Of a stretch of DNA of 64,000 nt, positions 9,601-17,695 are shown piece after piece. Below the pieces are notes generated by a model. The model had not been told where the DNA came from, made no database searches, and was given only the letters and a program-made list of their open reading frames with translations. Position 1 is the stretch's first letter, and each line of letters begins with the position of its first letter. The stretch is from positions 124,001-188,000 of the forward strand of contig NZ_QZCG01000006.1 of NCBI RefSeq assembly GCF_003591515.1. The letters run 5' to 3'. The translations under genes were made by a program, and so were the position numbers. Source of the stretch: Paracoccus onubensis. Its GTDB lineage: Bacteria > Pseudomonadota > Alphaproteobacteria > Rhodobacterales > Rhodobacteraceae.

Positions 9601-11302
9601 GGGTCTCTTTGGAATCATGCCAGCCGGTGATCCGGCCCTGCCCGTCATAATCATAGCGGAAATAGCCGGATTGCGAGGAAACGGCCTCTTTCAGACGTCT
9701 ATCACGGGTGTAATCCCATGAAAAAACACATTCATCCGCATCAGCCGAATCCAGAACGGCGCGGCGGATCAAACCGTTTTCGCTCTCCACCTGAAGCGCG
9801 AAACCGTCGGAATGCTCGACCCGGTACAGTCCGTCATGCCCGTATTGCAGGGTGATCCGGTTGCCGTTGCGATCCTCGATCCGCGACAGGCGGCGGGTGG
9901 CTTTCTCTTCCTCGGCAAAGACGTGAAAAAGTTGCGTGATCCGGTCGTAGATGAACAGATCGGCCGATCGGCGGCCCAACAGCTCCAGATGCGGAAAGCG
10001 CAGGTTGTGGCTTAACACTTCGTCTTCGGGCGCATGGAAAACGATCAGGCTGCCTTCGGAATTCTGAAAACTGATGGTTTCGCCGTCGATCCGCAGATGC
10101 TGGGCCCAGGTACCGGACCAGCCAACCCCTTGCAGGCCCGTGGATTGAGGGGCGTGGCAGCGATCCAGTCGTAGCGGGATGGTGCCGGGAATATGGATAT
10201 CAGTGCGCAATTCGACGAATTGACCGCTGGCCACGTCGATCGGGTCACGGCAGGTTGTACGACAGCTGTTCGGCAAATCGCCAGCATGCCCCGCAGACCC
10301 ATCGCCGTCCCGTGGTCGTCTTCCGCCAATCGGCAGCAAATCCGCGGCCATGACCAGCAGATTGGCTGCCCTGCTGTCCCATCCGACATCAATGGCCAAA
10401 GCGATGGCGCTGGTATCGATATCTATCGCAATATTCGGGATGCCGTCATTGATCGTGCCATCGCAGGTGGTCTTGTGACCGATGCGCGCGATGGGCCAGT
10501 TATTGGCAAAGACGGTCTCGGCGCCTTCCGCAACGAAGGACACGGAATGCTCGCTGCAATCGACGACATCCTTGACTCGGGCGACGGGCTTGTTGTTGAA
10601 ATAGACATCGGCGGAACCGGTTTCGATTTTACCCTTATTGGTCCCATATTGCCCCGCGACCGAAGCGAAACCGAAGCCTATGCCTCCAACAAGCCCTGCT
10701 GCGCCGGCTGCCGCCACCGCGAGCATGATCGGGCCAAGCGCCGCGCCGGCGGTTGCGACGACAAGGGCGGCGACCGCGACTGCCGCCACAGCGCCCAGGA
10801 CCATCGCGCCCAGCGACCAGCCGCTGACATGGGCGATCGGGTGGCCCTTGGTGGCAGGCATCTCGCCATCTTCCGCGATGCGTTCAAAGCCCATCGCCTC
10901 CATCGCCCAACCGCCAAGAGCTTCACCGGCCTTGAAGCCCACAAAACCGGTCACCATGCCTGCGGCCACCGCGGCAGTGACAGGTGCCGCCGCGGCAGCG
11001 GCTCCGGCAAGAATCGGCGTACCGGCAAGCGCGGCCGTGCCACCGCCATAGGCTGCGGCGGCAACTATGGGTCCATAGGTCAGGGCATTCTGGGCGGTGT
11101 CCGAATTATAGGCAGCAATCGTATTATCGATCGACTGCTCGAACTGATTTGGCCCGGACGAGGCATTCACGGCCGAAATTTCGCTTTGATGATAATCGCT
11201 CAGATTCGCCGTCGATCCGTTCTGCGGCGATGTGCCCCTGTCGCCCGGAATTCTGGAAAGGCGGCCCGCACCATATGTCATGCCATCGACGAAACCGCCC
11301 AT
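6665..11302 (-). CDS. PAAR/Rhs-repeat T6SS effector with C-terminal HNH-like nuclease tip
   Basis: A 1545-residue type VI secretion effector. Residues about 75-130 and 165-225 are alanine/glycine-rich membrane segments with KGHPIAH between them (a pre-PAAR-like motif). A PAAR-like domain follows at about 228-292 (VYFNNKPVARVKD, WPIARIGHKTTCDG). A DUF6531-type segment (RDPIDVASGQF) comes next, then YD/Rhs repeats to about 1270. The Rhs core runs from 1277 to 1389 and has paired DPIGL (1363) and DPLGL (1385) motifs, where such proteins typically cleave themselves. The 156-residue tip contains VHHWNYN, then HLVP, then HEDIH, an HNH/GHH-like nuclease pattern. The start at 11302 has GGAGG eight bases upstream and lies four bases after the Eag chaperone gene. 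Codon use shifts abruptly at the tip. Confidence 0.92.
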   Translation of the reverse strand: MGGFVDGMTYGAGRLSRIPGDRGTSPQNGSTANLSDYHQSEISAVNASSGPNQFEQSIDNTIAAYNSDTAQNALTYGPIVAAAAYGGGTAALAGTPILAGAAAAAAPVTAAVAAGMVTGFVGFKAGEALGGWAMEAMGFERIAEDGEMPATKGHPIAHVSGWSLGAMVLGAVAAVAVAALVVATAGAALGPIMLAVAAAGAAGLVGGIGFGFASVAGQYGTNKGKIETGSADVYFNNKPVARVKDVVDCSEHSVSFVAEGAETVFANNWPIARIGHKTTCDGTINDGIPNIAIDIDTSAIALAIDVGWDSRAANLLVMAADLLPIGGRRPRDGDGSAGHAGDLPNSCRTTCRDPIDVASGQFVELRTDIHIPGTIPLRLDRCHAPQSTGLQGVGWSGTWAQHLRIDGETISFQNSEGSLIVFHAPEDEVLSHNLRFPHLELLGRRSADLFIYDRITQLFHVFAEEEKATRRLSRIEDRNGNRITLQYGHDGLYRVEHSDGFALQVESENGLIRRAVLDSADADECVFSWDYTRDRRLKEAVSSQSGYFRYDYDGQGRITGWHDSKETHVHYEYGPSGRIEKTWTDSGHMAGRIDYDLPGKRTVVTTPEGAVTVYDWDDDGLVWRETDPLGHVWLTEWDRAFHMTARVDPLGNRVQLEYDSYGNLTRHTDAEGAEFTFEHDSAGMLIASIDPLGNRTEFRHDENGNLVGVTDALGRISTLGLGEKGQVLRIDLPGGVQERIYYDPLLRPNRRRDPDGNETRMGYDTEGRLRWFTDEIGATTHYDMGRGSDNPRGALRQLRTPDGAISTVSWDIEGQLSAITDPNGTTRHFRFGAFDLPRETVDAQGHRLRLEHDREMRLSAVVNELSERHEFTYDLTGNILAEKDFSGRITHYSHDAAGRLIQKISANGIRTNYSYSAAGRLLVQQVEGESETRFTYDARGLMIRAENDAAVVEYDYDALGRVVAERLNGRQITSDYSVAGQRVARAGDVLHLTSGWTRAGLPAELRIGDHAPLSFRHDPRGLEQLRASSAGFAQAQGHTIMGQLTEQMAGPLTRLPDEARTGGLGRGMPIEIATRMGALTHRSYDWDRAGRAITVNDRIMGQVRLDYDNRGQVTTARRDNVDGVSALSHFEYDPARNIAAVIEAGRTAQVQTTAGRVKRRGTVSYSHDDNGRVIEKRVEEPGFRPRVWKMAWDGRDQLAAVETPDGTIWRYAYDPLGRRVARNASGQGYAYQWEGDQLIAEAPMTADGMVAWDQARHWIYEPGSFRPLAQVDGETLHYVVTDHLGTPRELLSEDGTEVAWRAELGLWGELSELRLPRRAANDDAPPTDCPIRFQGQWYDAESGLHYNRFRYYDPDAMQYLSPDPIGLAGGVRPQGYVTDPNESVDPLGLAPITPGDFGLGTITDDPVLHRLWTDAMKDAASSRRSNGYSRLLDIYSNGQTPTTKQLESAFGAVNQRFMKAARSAGYTVAQVHHWNYNKGSFPTQIVDPRHLVPTPSRQVHEDIHRATTSNTSNIWKGPIANQHRIIIPDHSTPLPPDYFKPGSCK

Positions 11303-11306
11303 CCGC

Positions 11307-11732
11307 CTAGCCTCCGGCCTTGTCCAGCTTCAGTGTTGATACGATGCGGCGCAATTCTTTCTTCTGTCCATCGCTCATGATGTCATTTGCCGAGGCGGTC
11401 AGCACCATCACCTGCCGCGCCGCGCCCTGCACAGTCGTGATCAGCTGGTGAACGCGCCCCTGTCTGGAGGTCCAGCGGCACTCCAATTCAATCGCCGCTG
11501 CCTTATTCACGGTAACTTCACGCCGATCCAGCACCTCGAAATTCTTGAGCGCGGTCGCGGCCTGCTTGGACTGATCCTCGACATATTCGCCGAAATCCAT
11601 TCCCCATGGCATATCGTCACGGGTGATTGTCAGCGATACGCCGGATCCTGCGGCATTCGATGCAAGAACGTTGATCGTCCGGTCCTGCCAGTCTTTCGGC
11701 AGATCGATGCTGCCCTCGTTGATGCGATACAT
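11307..11732 (-). CDS. Eag-family (DUF1795) T6SS effector chaperone
   Basis: A 141-residue cytoplasmic protein of the DUF1795/DcrB-like fold. Eag chaperones of this family bind the N-terminal membrane segments of PAAR-TM effectors, keep them soluble, and load them on VgrG. The Rhs protein encoded next has exactly such N-terminal segments. The family-like sequence includes WQDRTINVLASN and a C-terminal LRRIVSTLKL. Its ATG directly abuts the stop of vgrG, and its stop is four bases before the effector start, so vgrG, chaperone, effector and immunity form one unit. Confidence 0.87.
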   Translation of the reverse strand: MYRINEGSIDLPKDWQDRTINVLASNAAGSGVSLTITRDDMPWGMDFGEYVEDQSKQAATALKNFEVLDRREVTVNKAAAIELECRWTSRQGRVHQLITTVQGAARQVMVLTASANDIMSDGQKKELRRIVSTLKLDKAGG

Positions 11733-13736
11733 TCAGCCCGCCGAATCCTTGTTGAGATGAATCATCCCCGAGACCTGATCCAATACCCCTTCCGCCAGGG
11801 TCACCCGGGTACCGTTGAAATCCAGCACGATCCCCTCCTGTGTCATCGAGATGGTGCCGCCGCCGACCTGAAGCGTGATGCTGGTTTCGGCCTTCATCGT
11901 GATGGTTTCCTTCGCACCGGCAGCAATATCCTTCGCATCCAGAGCCATGTTGAGCGTCGCGATATGCTGCATGTCCTTGTCGGAATTGACCGAGACGAGT
12001 TTCTTCGCCGTCATCGCAATATCATCATCCGCAGAATAGGAAATCACACCCGGACCGCCCTTGCCCGCCACGGCGGTTTCACTGACGACATTGGCCTGTA
12101 CCGAACGGGTCAATGCAACGATCTCGGCAAGGTTGCCGCTATCGACCGATTTGAACTCGTCACCGGCCTGCACATTGATGCTGCGGTTTCCGCCTTCGAC
12201 CACGGTGGATTCGTTATCCTTGACGATCCGCGACAGATCCTTCTGGGCATGCATGAAGATCTGCTCGGCGCCATTGGCATCCTCGAAGCTGAGTTCGTTG
12301 AAACCCGATCCTTCATGGGTCTTGGTCTTGAAGCCGCTTTTTGTCTTGCTGCCGGGCAGGCCGTAGATATTGCCATTCTTGCCATTCACCACGCAGCCGG
12401 TAACGATCGGCTTATCGGGGCTGCCATCGATGAAATCGACCACGACCTCCATGCCGATGCGCGGAATGACGACGCCACCAAGCCCGTTTCCGGCCCAGTT
12501 CTGCGCCACGCGGCACCGCATCGACCGCGCGCCTTCCAGATCCCAGTGGAACTGAACCAGAATACGGCCGAAATCATCGCAATCGATCTCACCGTCTCCG
12601 ACCACGACCGCAGTCTGCGGACCCTGTACGATCGGCACCGGAGTCTGCCGCGGAGGAGCCATCGGAGCGGTATCCGGCATCAGCGTGTAAGAGCCGGTAA
12701 AGGCATAACCGTCACTGCCCGCATCGCCCGAACCATAGGCTTCGCTGACGAAATTATGCGAGGCGCTCAGACACAGATAGCGTTCGCTTGAGCCCGGGAT
12801 CGGCTCGCCGGTGAGTTCAAGCACCATACCCGAGCCAAGGCTGACGCAATCGCCCACCGCACGGTTGCGCCAGTCGCCACCGCGTTCCTGCCTGGTCCGC
12901 AGCCGAGCAACCGCCTTGCCTTGATCCTGATCCGCGAAATCGCCGGGATACTCATAGCTTTCAAGCTGGCCGAATGCATATTTGGCATCCCCGAGATGAT
13001 CGGATTCCATCGTCGCCGTCGGGGATTTGAAATTGTAATCGATCAGCCTGACCGCCCCGGTGGTCAGGTTTCGCTCGGGCGACCATTCCCAGAAATGCTC
13101 GCCCTGGCCATGATGATGCCCGTCATAGCGCTTGAATTCCCGCGACCCGATATTTTCATGCGTAATCACGTCATCGGTCAGCACAAGGACGTGATTGCCA
13201 GCTTCATGACGGAAATGAAAACTGATCCCGTGACGCTCCATCTGACGGCGCGCAAAATCCAGATCGCTTTCCCGGTATTGCACCGTATATTCCAGCACCG
13301 GATAGACTTCGGACAGTTTGAGCTCGAAGGCGGCATCCCCCGCGACCACATAATCCATGAACAGGTCCTGAAGGATCTGGTCCACGGTCTTGTTGTGGAA
13401 AATCCGCTGGTTGCGTCGTTTGCCTGCCAGCCACAGCCACGGCCGCAAGGTCAGATCGTATCGATGACCATTCTCGCCCACACCGACCCATCTGGCCTTT
13501 GTCACGATCCCGTCAAAGGGCCGCATGCTGTCATGGGCTTCGATCTCGACCGTGGCATGGGTACCGATCAGGGCGTCGAAATCCAGATCGTCACGGGCGG
13601 ACAATGCCTCGATCTGATATTCGAACAGATCGTTGAGACGATCCGTGCCATTGAAGCGCAACAAAACGAGTTCGTCAGCTCCAAGTACTGTTATCAAACG
13701 GCCAGTACGCTGGTTTTGCTTGAAAGGTGCGTTCAT
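11733..13736 (-). CDS. vgrG: type VI secretion tip protein VgrG
   Basis: A 667-residue VgrG (TssI), the trimeric spike that caps the Hcp tube and carries the PAAR effector. The gp27-like base is about residues 10-370 (TVQYRESDLDFARRQMERHG). The gp5-like OB fold follows at about 380-470 (GRILVQFHWD, CRVAQNWAGNGLGGVVIPR, GMEVVVDFIDGSPDKPI). Past that is the beta-prism needle. No toxic extension is visible after the needle. The start has GAAGGAGG upstream. No other T6SS structural gene (tssB, tssC, hcp, clpV and so on) occurs in the window, so this is an orphan vgrG relying on a main cluster elsewhere. Confidence 0.95.
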   Translation of the reverse strand: MNAPFKQNQRTGRLITVLGADELVLLRFNGTDRLNDLFEYQIEALSARDDLDFDALIGTHATVEIEAHDSMRPFDGIVTKARWVGVGENGHRYDLTLRPWLWLAGKRRNQRIFHNKTVDQILQDLFMDYVVAGDAAFELKLSEVYPVLEYTVQYRESDLDFARRQMERHGISFHFRHEAGNHVLVLTDDVITHENIGSREFKRYDGHHHGQGEHFWEWSPERNLTTGAVRLIDYNFKSPTATMESDHLGDAKYAFGQLESYEYPGDFADQDQGKAVARLRTRQERGGDWRNRAVGDCVSLGSGMVLELTGEPIPGSSERYLCLSASHNFVSEAYGSGDAGSDGYAFTGSYTLMPDTAPMAPPRQTPVPIVQGPQTAVVVGDGEIDCDDFGRILVQFHWDLEGARSMRCRVAQNWAGNGLGGVVIPRIGMEVVVDFIDGSPDKPIVTGCVVNGKNGNIYGLPGSKTKSGFKTKTHEGSGFNELSFEDANGAEQIFMHAQKDLSRIVKDNESTVVEGGNRSINVQAGDEFKSVDSGNLAEIVALTRSVQANVVSETAVAGKGGPGVISYSADDDIAMTAKKLVSVNSDKDMQHIATLNMALDAKDIAAGAKETITMKAETSITLQVGGGTISMTQEGIVLDFNGTRVTLAEGVLDQVSGMIHLNKDSAG

Positions 13737-14053
13737 TTTCCAGCCTCCTTCGCCGGATAATTCACTGCTTCCGGGTCGACCCGCTCACGCCACCCGGAAC
13801 CTCCCGCATCACGCTAACGACATCGACCATCTTCGGTTAACCAAAGACCCCGAATCATGGGACGATTGCAAGACTTAATATCTTCTGCGGCATGCAGCCG
13901 GCGCTTGTCAGCCACCGCTGACCGGATGACAAAATGGCGGGAAGATCGGCCTGATCCTGCGGCCCCGCGTGGTGGTCATGCGCCCCGGAAACATGCCAGC
14001 GAACCGGCCTTCGCGACGCATAGCAAATATCGATCATTTTTAAGGAATTTGAA
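13737..14053. other. 317-base gap between vgrG and tRNA-Phe
   Basis: It holds the vgrG ribosome-binding site and presumably the promoter of the four-gene operon. I see no gene, no integrase remnant, and no copy of the tRNA 3' end that would mark an attachment site. Confidence 0.5.
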
Positions 14054-14129
14054 TGGTGCCCGGAGGCGGATTCGAACCACCGACACGCGGATTTTCAATC
14101 CGCTGCTCTACCAACTGAGCTATCCGGGC
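14054..14129 (-). tRNA. tRNA-Phe (GAA)
   Basis: The sequence folds as a complete tRNA: acceptor GCCCGGA/TCCGGGC, D arm GCTC...GAGC, anticodon stem GCGGA/TCCGC around loop TTGAAAA (anticodon GAA), T loop GGTTCGAATCC, discriminator A, and an encoded CCA (14054-14056). It lies downstream of yacG on the same strand, and its 3' end faces the T6SS cassette. Confidence 0.97.
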
Positions 14130-14213
14130 CGCTGCGCGTCCTGTCCGACGGCGGGCGTGACGCGGTGTTTACGGGCGCGGAACGGAACTGTCCAGCCCCC
14201 AACGGCAGAAAAA

Positions 14214-14375
14214 TCACCCCTTCTCGTCATCGCCGGAAGGCACGTCATCCAAAGGCGGACCGGGAATGGTATACTCACCCCTCAGCCAGCGCGCCAGATC
14301 GACATCCGCGCATCGTTTCGAACAGAACGGGCGGTATCTCGGGGTGCTGTCCTTGGAGCAGATCGGACAAGCCAT
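14214..14375 (-). CDS. yacG: DNA gyrase inhibitor YacG, zinc-ribbon protein
   Basis: A 53-residue gene. YacG-family proteins bind zinc through four cysteines, here C3, C6, C18 and C22 (ACPICSK, RPFCSKRCADVDLARWL), and in E. coli the family member binds GyrB and inhibits gyrase. The LARWLRGEYTIPG segment is diagnostic. The ATG overlaps the stop of the RNase E/G gene by one base (TGATG), so it is translated with it. It is the last protein gene before tRNA-Phe. Confidence 0.92.
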   Translation of the reverse strand: MACPICSKDSTPRYRPFCSKRCADVDLARWLRGEYTIPGPPLDDVPSGDDEKG

Positions 14376-15421
14376 CAGCCCCTCCCGATAAGCCGGATCA
14401 GGGGCGGCCGATCGCGCTTGCGGCTGATTTCATACAGTCCCATCTTGGTCCAACCGATCAGGGTCGTTTCGGTTCCATCCCCCTTGAAGGCCGCCCGCAG
14501 CACCTGATCAAGCACTGCGCGGTCGCGTTTGGGAACGGGGGCGAAATCCACCACCACCTGTCCGCCAAGACCGCGCAACCTGAGCTGACGGGGAAGGTCA
14601 CGCGCCAAAGCGATATTGGCCTTGAGCGCCGCCGCAGGGCTCGTATCGCTGCCGGTATTCACATCAATCGCGATCAGAGCATGGGTCGGCTCGACCACCG
14701 CATGCGCGCCCAATGGCAGATGAACATGCGCGGATAAAAGCGCATCGATCGCATCGCTCACGCCGCAGCGGTCAAAACTGTCCGCGCCTTCTTCGATGGC
14801 ATCGGGTTCGGGATCGGCCCATTCCGTCCAGGCTTGTTCCCATGGCGAGGCAGCCTCCAGCAAGACCTCTGGAGGTCCATCGGTTTCGGCGGTAATCCGG
14901 TCGGCCAGTTCGATCAACGGAACAAGATCTGCGGCGATATCTTCGTCCCCGGCGCGGGCGGAAGCGCTGCGGATAATCAACCCGTGGGTACGCTCGCCCA
15001 ATAGCGCCTGCCCTTGTAAAAGCAGTTCCTCGCGCAGATTGCTGTCAAGAATACGGCGAGAGATATTGATGCCGGGTGCGGCAGGCGTCACCAGGCCGTA
15101 GCGCCCCCGGAACATCAACCGCGTGGACAGGGGAATGGCCTTACCCTCCTCGGCAACGCCGCCGATCTGGACCAGAACCGATTTCCCTTCGCCCAGCCCG
15201 GATCTGTCGCGCAGATAGCCTCTTTGCCCATCGGGTAAACGGACGAACGCGCCGCCCTGCCCCTTCATCAGACGCTCGGTCACGCCGCGGCAAATCATCC
15301 CCGGCGCAAGCGTCACCTGCGGACAGGGGTCAAGAAACAGGTCGATCAGCCGTCCGTCCTGCATCAATGCGGCAGCTTCATTATCCTGAAAATGCCCCAG
15401 CACGATTTGCCGGCCCTTCAT
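14375..15421 (-). CDS. ribonuclease E/G family protein, short form
   Basis: A 348-residue endoribonuclease of the RNase E/G family, which cuts single-stranded 5' ends of rRNA precursors and mRNA. The catalytic-core signature is present as [10 protein letters not shown], followed by a [11 protein letters not shown] segment carrying the second acidic metal ligand. The protein is shorter than RNase G (about 490) and lacks the zinc-link and the long RNase E scaffold. It is the abbreviated form known from this alphaproteobacterial operon. The start at 15421 ([10 protein letters not shown]) overlaps the maf stop as ATGA. Confidence 0.88.
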   Translation of the reverse strand: MKGRQIVLGHFQDNEAAALMQDGRLIDLFLDPCPQVTLAPGMICRGVTERLMKGQGGAFVRLPDGQRGYLRDRSGLGEGKSVLVQIGGVAEEGKAIPLSTRLMFRGRYGLVTPAAPGINISRRILDSNLREELLLQGQALLGERTHGLIIRSASARAGDEDIAADLVPLIELADRITAETDGPPEVLLEAASPWEQAWTEWADPEPDAIEEGADSFDRCGVSDAIDALLSAHVHLPLGAHAVVEPTHALIAIDVNTGSDTSPAAALKANIALARDLPRQLRLRGLGGQVVVDFAPVPKRDRAVLDQVLRAAFKGDGTETTLIGWTKMGLYEISRKRDRPPLIRLIGRG

Positions 15422-15996
15422 CTTGTGCCTCCGTGAATACCGATGGCAGCCAGCATTGCCGCCGTCTCGGAGAGCGGCAGACCAACAACTGCCGAGAACG
15501 ATCCCTGAATCCACGGGATGAATCCGGCTGCGGCACCCTGAATCGCATAGGCGCCCGCTTTGCCCTGCCAGTCCCCGAAATCGAGATAGCGTTCAAGCGC
15601 GGCTTCGTCGATAGGCCGCATCCGCACCAATGTCTGAACCTGTCGCAATCTTGTATATCCGCCATATCGAAGGGCAACGGCGGTCAGGACGCGATGCCTG
15701 CGGCCCGACATCAGACGCATGAAGGCCGCCGCTTCGTCCCGGTCGGCGGGTTTGCCCAGGATCCGTCTGCCGACAGCAACGGTCGTATCAGCGGTCAACG
15801 CGGCTTCGCCTTCGGCCAGAGACAACGCCTCGGCCTTTTCGCGCGCCATGCGCGCAACGTAATCACGGGGCAATTCCCCCGCCACGGGCGTTTCATCTAT
15901 ATCCGCCGGCCGCACGTCATCCGGGGAGAACCCGATCTGAGCCAGCAATTCCAACCGTCGCGGACTGGAAGATCCAAGGATGAACCGCGGCGGCAC
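15418..15996 (-). CDS. maf: Maf family nucleoside triphosphate pyrophosphatase
   Basis: A 192-residue Maf protein that hydrolyses non-canonical or housekeeping NTPs (dTTP/UTP type) to the monophosphate and has been linked to cell-division arrest. It shows the N-terminal [15 protein letters not shown] motif, [16 protein letters not shown], and the C-terminal [12 protein letters not shown] block. Translation starts at a GTG four bases after the infA stop, so the pair is coupled. Confidence 0.94.
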   Translation of the reverse strand: MPPRFILGSSSPRRLELLAQIGFSPDDVRPADIDETPVAGELPRDYVARMAREKAEALSLAEGEAALTADTTVAVGRRILGKPADRDEAAAFMRLMSGRRHRVLTAVALRYGGYTRLRQVQTLVRMRPIDEAALERYLDFGDWQGKAGAYAIQGAAAGFIPWIQGSFSAVVGLPLSETAAMLAAIGIHGGTR

Positions 15997-16000
15997 AGCT

Positions 16001-16219
16001 TTACTTGAAGCGGTAATTGATCCGCCCCTTGGTCAGGTCATAGGTGTTCATTTCCACCTGAACCCGGTCGCCGGCCAGAACACGGATGCGGTTCTTCCGC
16101 ATCTTGCCCGCCATATGCGCAATGATCTCATGGCCGTTTTCCAGCTCGACCTTGAACGTCGCATTAGGCAGGAGTTCCTTCACGACGCCGGGGAATTCGA
16201 GCATTTCTTCCTTGGCCAT
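16001..16219 (-). CDS. infA: translation initiation factor IF-1
   Basis: A 72-residue S1/OB-fold protein that occupies the ribosomal A site during initiation. The sequence from [11 protein letters not shown] through [17 protein letters not shown] to RINYRFK is the family's full length. The start at 16219 is chosen over an in-frame extension to 16246. It is the first gene of infA-maf-RNase E/G-yacG. Confidence 0.97.
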   Translation of the reverse strand: MAKEEMLEFPGVVKELLPNATFKVELENGHEIIAHMAGKMRKNRIRVLAGDRVQVEMNTYDLTKGRINYRFK

Positions 16220-16464
16220 GATCACTCCGTATTGAGCACCCCGCAAGATTCGGGGCCAGCGTTAGATGCGTCCAATAAGCGAGAAATTCAAGGAAAAAGC
16301 GCTCTGCGACCTGCAAAACAGGATTCGGGGCAGTTTATTCCCATCGCCCGTCCTTCCGGACAAAGCTTATATGGTCACCCTCGGCAACGTGATTTCATCC
16401 GAAACCGCATCGGACAATGCGTCACATTCTGGTCGCAAGGACAGAGAGGGTAAACTTATCCGTT

Positions 16465-17616
16465 TCAACCGGCATTCACCGGGGCGATCCCCGTTATATC
16501 AAGATCATGATCTTCGCCGGCATCCGCAAGGAAGATATTCGGAGAATCCAGGTCCACCGGCAATGCGGCACTGATCGCCTCGGGCATGAGTCCGGAAGCA
16601 GATTCATCCCCGGGAAGGATGGACGGAGATCCAGTCATATCATCCACCAACGCCGCCGGATCATGCAGACGGATGGCGTGATAACCTTCTGCCTCGCCCA
16701 GCTTGCCGCCGGCCAATACCTCCCCCGACGTCAGTTCCAAGGTCACATCCGACAGCGTGACACGAGGAAGGCTGATGATCGCCCCTTCCGTCAGAGAGCG
16801 CAGTTCCCCCAACGTGATCTTGCGGCGGCAAAGCATCGCAAAAAGATCAACCGGCACATCCCGCACGCTGGCGGCGAGATCGGCAGATGATACGGAATCG
16901 CCGCCGCCGGCCAAAGCTTGCGGCGCAGGCTCAGAGCGCGGCTGCGCGACCGGTTCGGGATCGGAGGGAGCGACCGGCTGCGATGCGGCACGAGGCAGCG
17001 CAAGAAAAATCGTCGATTGCCTGACCTGATCCTGCCCAAAGGCCAGTCGGCAGGTCAGACTGCGGAAAAGCCCGTCATCAAGAATCAGCTGAAGTGGCCG
17101 GGGATCGTCAAGGAAGGTTGCATAGCGGAAATCACCCCAGTCCGAATAGCCGTCCAGCCCGCCCAGTTCGGTGGCGAGTTCGGCAAGCAGCGAATTGGCA
17201 AACTCCGCGCACATCAACGCATCGCCTCGGGTCAGTCGCCGATTTGGGACGGGGCGGGCAGTGACACGGACGCAGGTCTGCATTTCGATCAGCGCGGCGA
17301 CGGCTTCCCTGCACAGCGCCATAACCCCGGTTTCCTCACCCTTGCCTTGCAGGATCATCAGCAAGGCGCCGTCGGGCAGCAGTTCCGGGATTTCGGCCAG
17401 AGAAACACCGTTCAATGTGACAGATTCCGTCTGGACGGGCAGGTGATAAAGCGTTTCGGCCGTGCGTTCGATTGCCGTGGCGGCGGCCTGAGCTGGCGTT
17501 TGTTCGGGCAATAGCGGCAATTGCGGAACCCGCCCATGCGCTGCCTTGCTGTGATTCCGGGCCAGCAGCAACTGTCGTAAAATTCCCCCGCTGCTTTCGC
17601 GATCCTGCCCGTCCAT
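16465..17616 (-). CDS. FliM/FliN-like SPOA-domain protein
   Basis: A 383-residue protein. The SPOA domain (about residues 255-320, VPVDLFAMLCRRKITLGELRSL, then GAIISLPRV) is the fold of FliM/FliN/HrcQ, which form the flagellar switch ring or the type III sorting platform. The middle (about 90-200) looks like a divergent FliM core, followed by a Pro/Ala-rich linker near 210-245. The acidic tail after residue 340 has no match I know. No flagellar or type III gene lies nearby, so the partner complex is unknown. The start at 17616 has GACGGAAACGG upstream. Confidence 0.72.
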   Translation of the reverse strand: MDGQDRESSGGILRQLLLARNHSKAAHGRVPQLPLLPEQTPAQAAATAIERTAETLYHLPVQTESVTLNGVSLAEIPELLPDGALLMILQGKGEETGVMALCREAVAALIEMQTCVRVTARPVPNRRLTRGDALMCAEFANSLLAELATELGGLDGYSDWGDFRYATFLDDPRPLQLILDDGLFRSLTCRLAFGQDQVRQSTIFLALPRAASQPVAPSDPEPVAQPRSEPAPQALAGGGDSVSSADLAASVRDVPVDLFAMLCRRKITLGELRSLTEGAIISLPRVTLSDVTLELTSGEVLAGGKLGEAEGYHAIRLHDPAALVDDMTGSPSILPGDESASGLMPEAISAALPVDLDSPNIFLADAGEDHDLDITGIAPVNAG

Positions 17617-17695
17617 GATGCCGTTTCCGTCTTTACCGTCACGCTGAAGCGACCGTTTTACAGCTCATTTCTGGCAGCAAAGGACTAAGAAAAGG

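Noticed and set aside
8231..9721. Long plus-strand open frame (about 496 codons) opposite the Rhs gene
   Set aside because: It is the antisense of the Rhs YD repeats in GC-rich DNA and has no family-like sequence or ribosome-binding site.
13737..14129. Integrative island with attachment sites at tRNA-Phe
   Set aside because: No integrase gene and no copy of the tRNA 3' end near 5.6-5.9 kb; only the geometry fits.
14214..14375. RNase E/G tail or untranslated leader of tRNA-Phe
   Set aside because: Translation shows the four YacG cysteines and an overlapping start, so it is a real gene.
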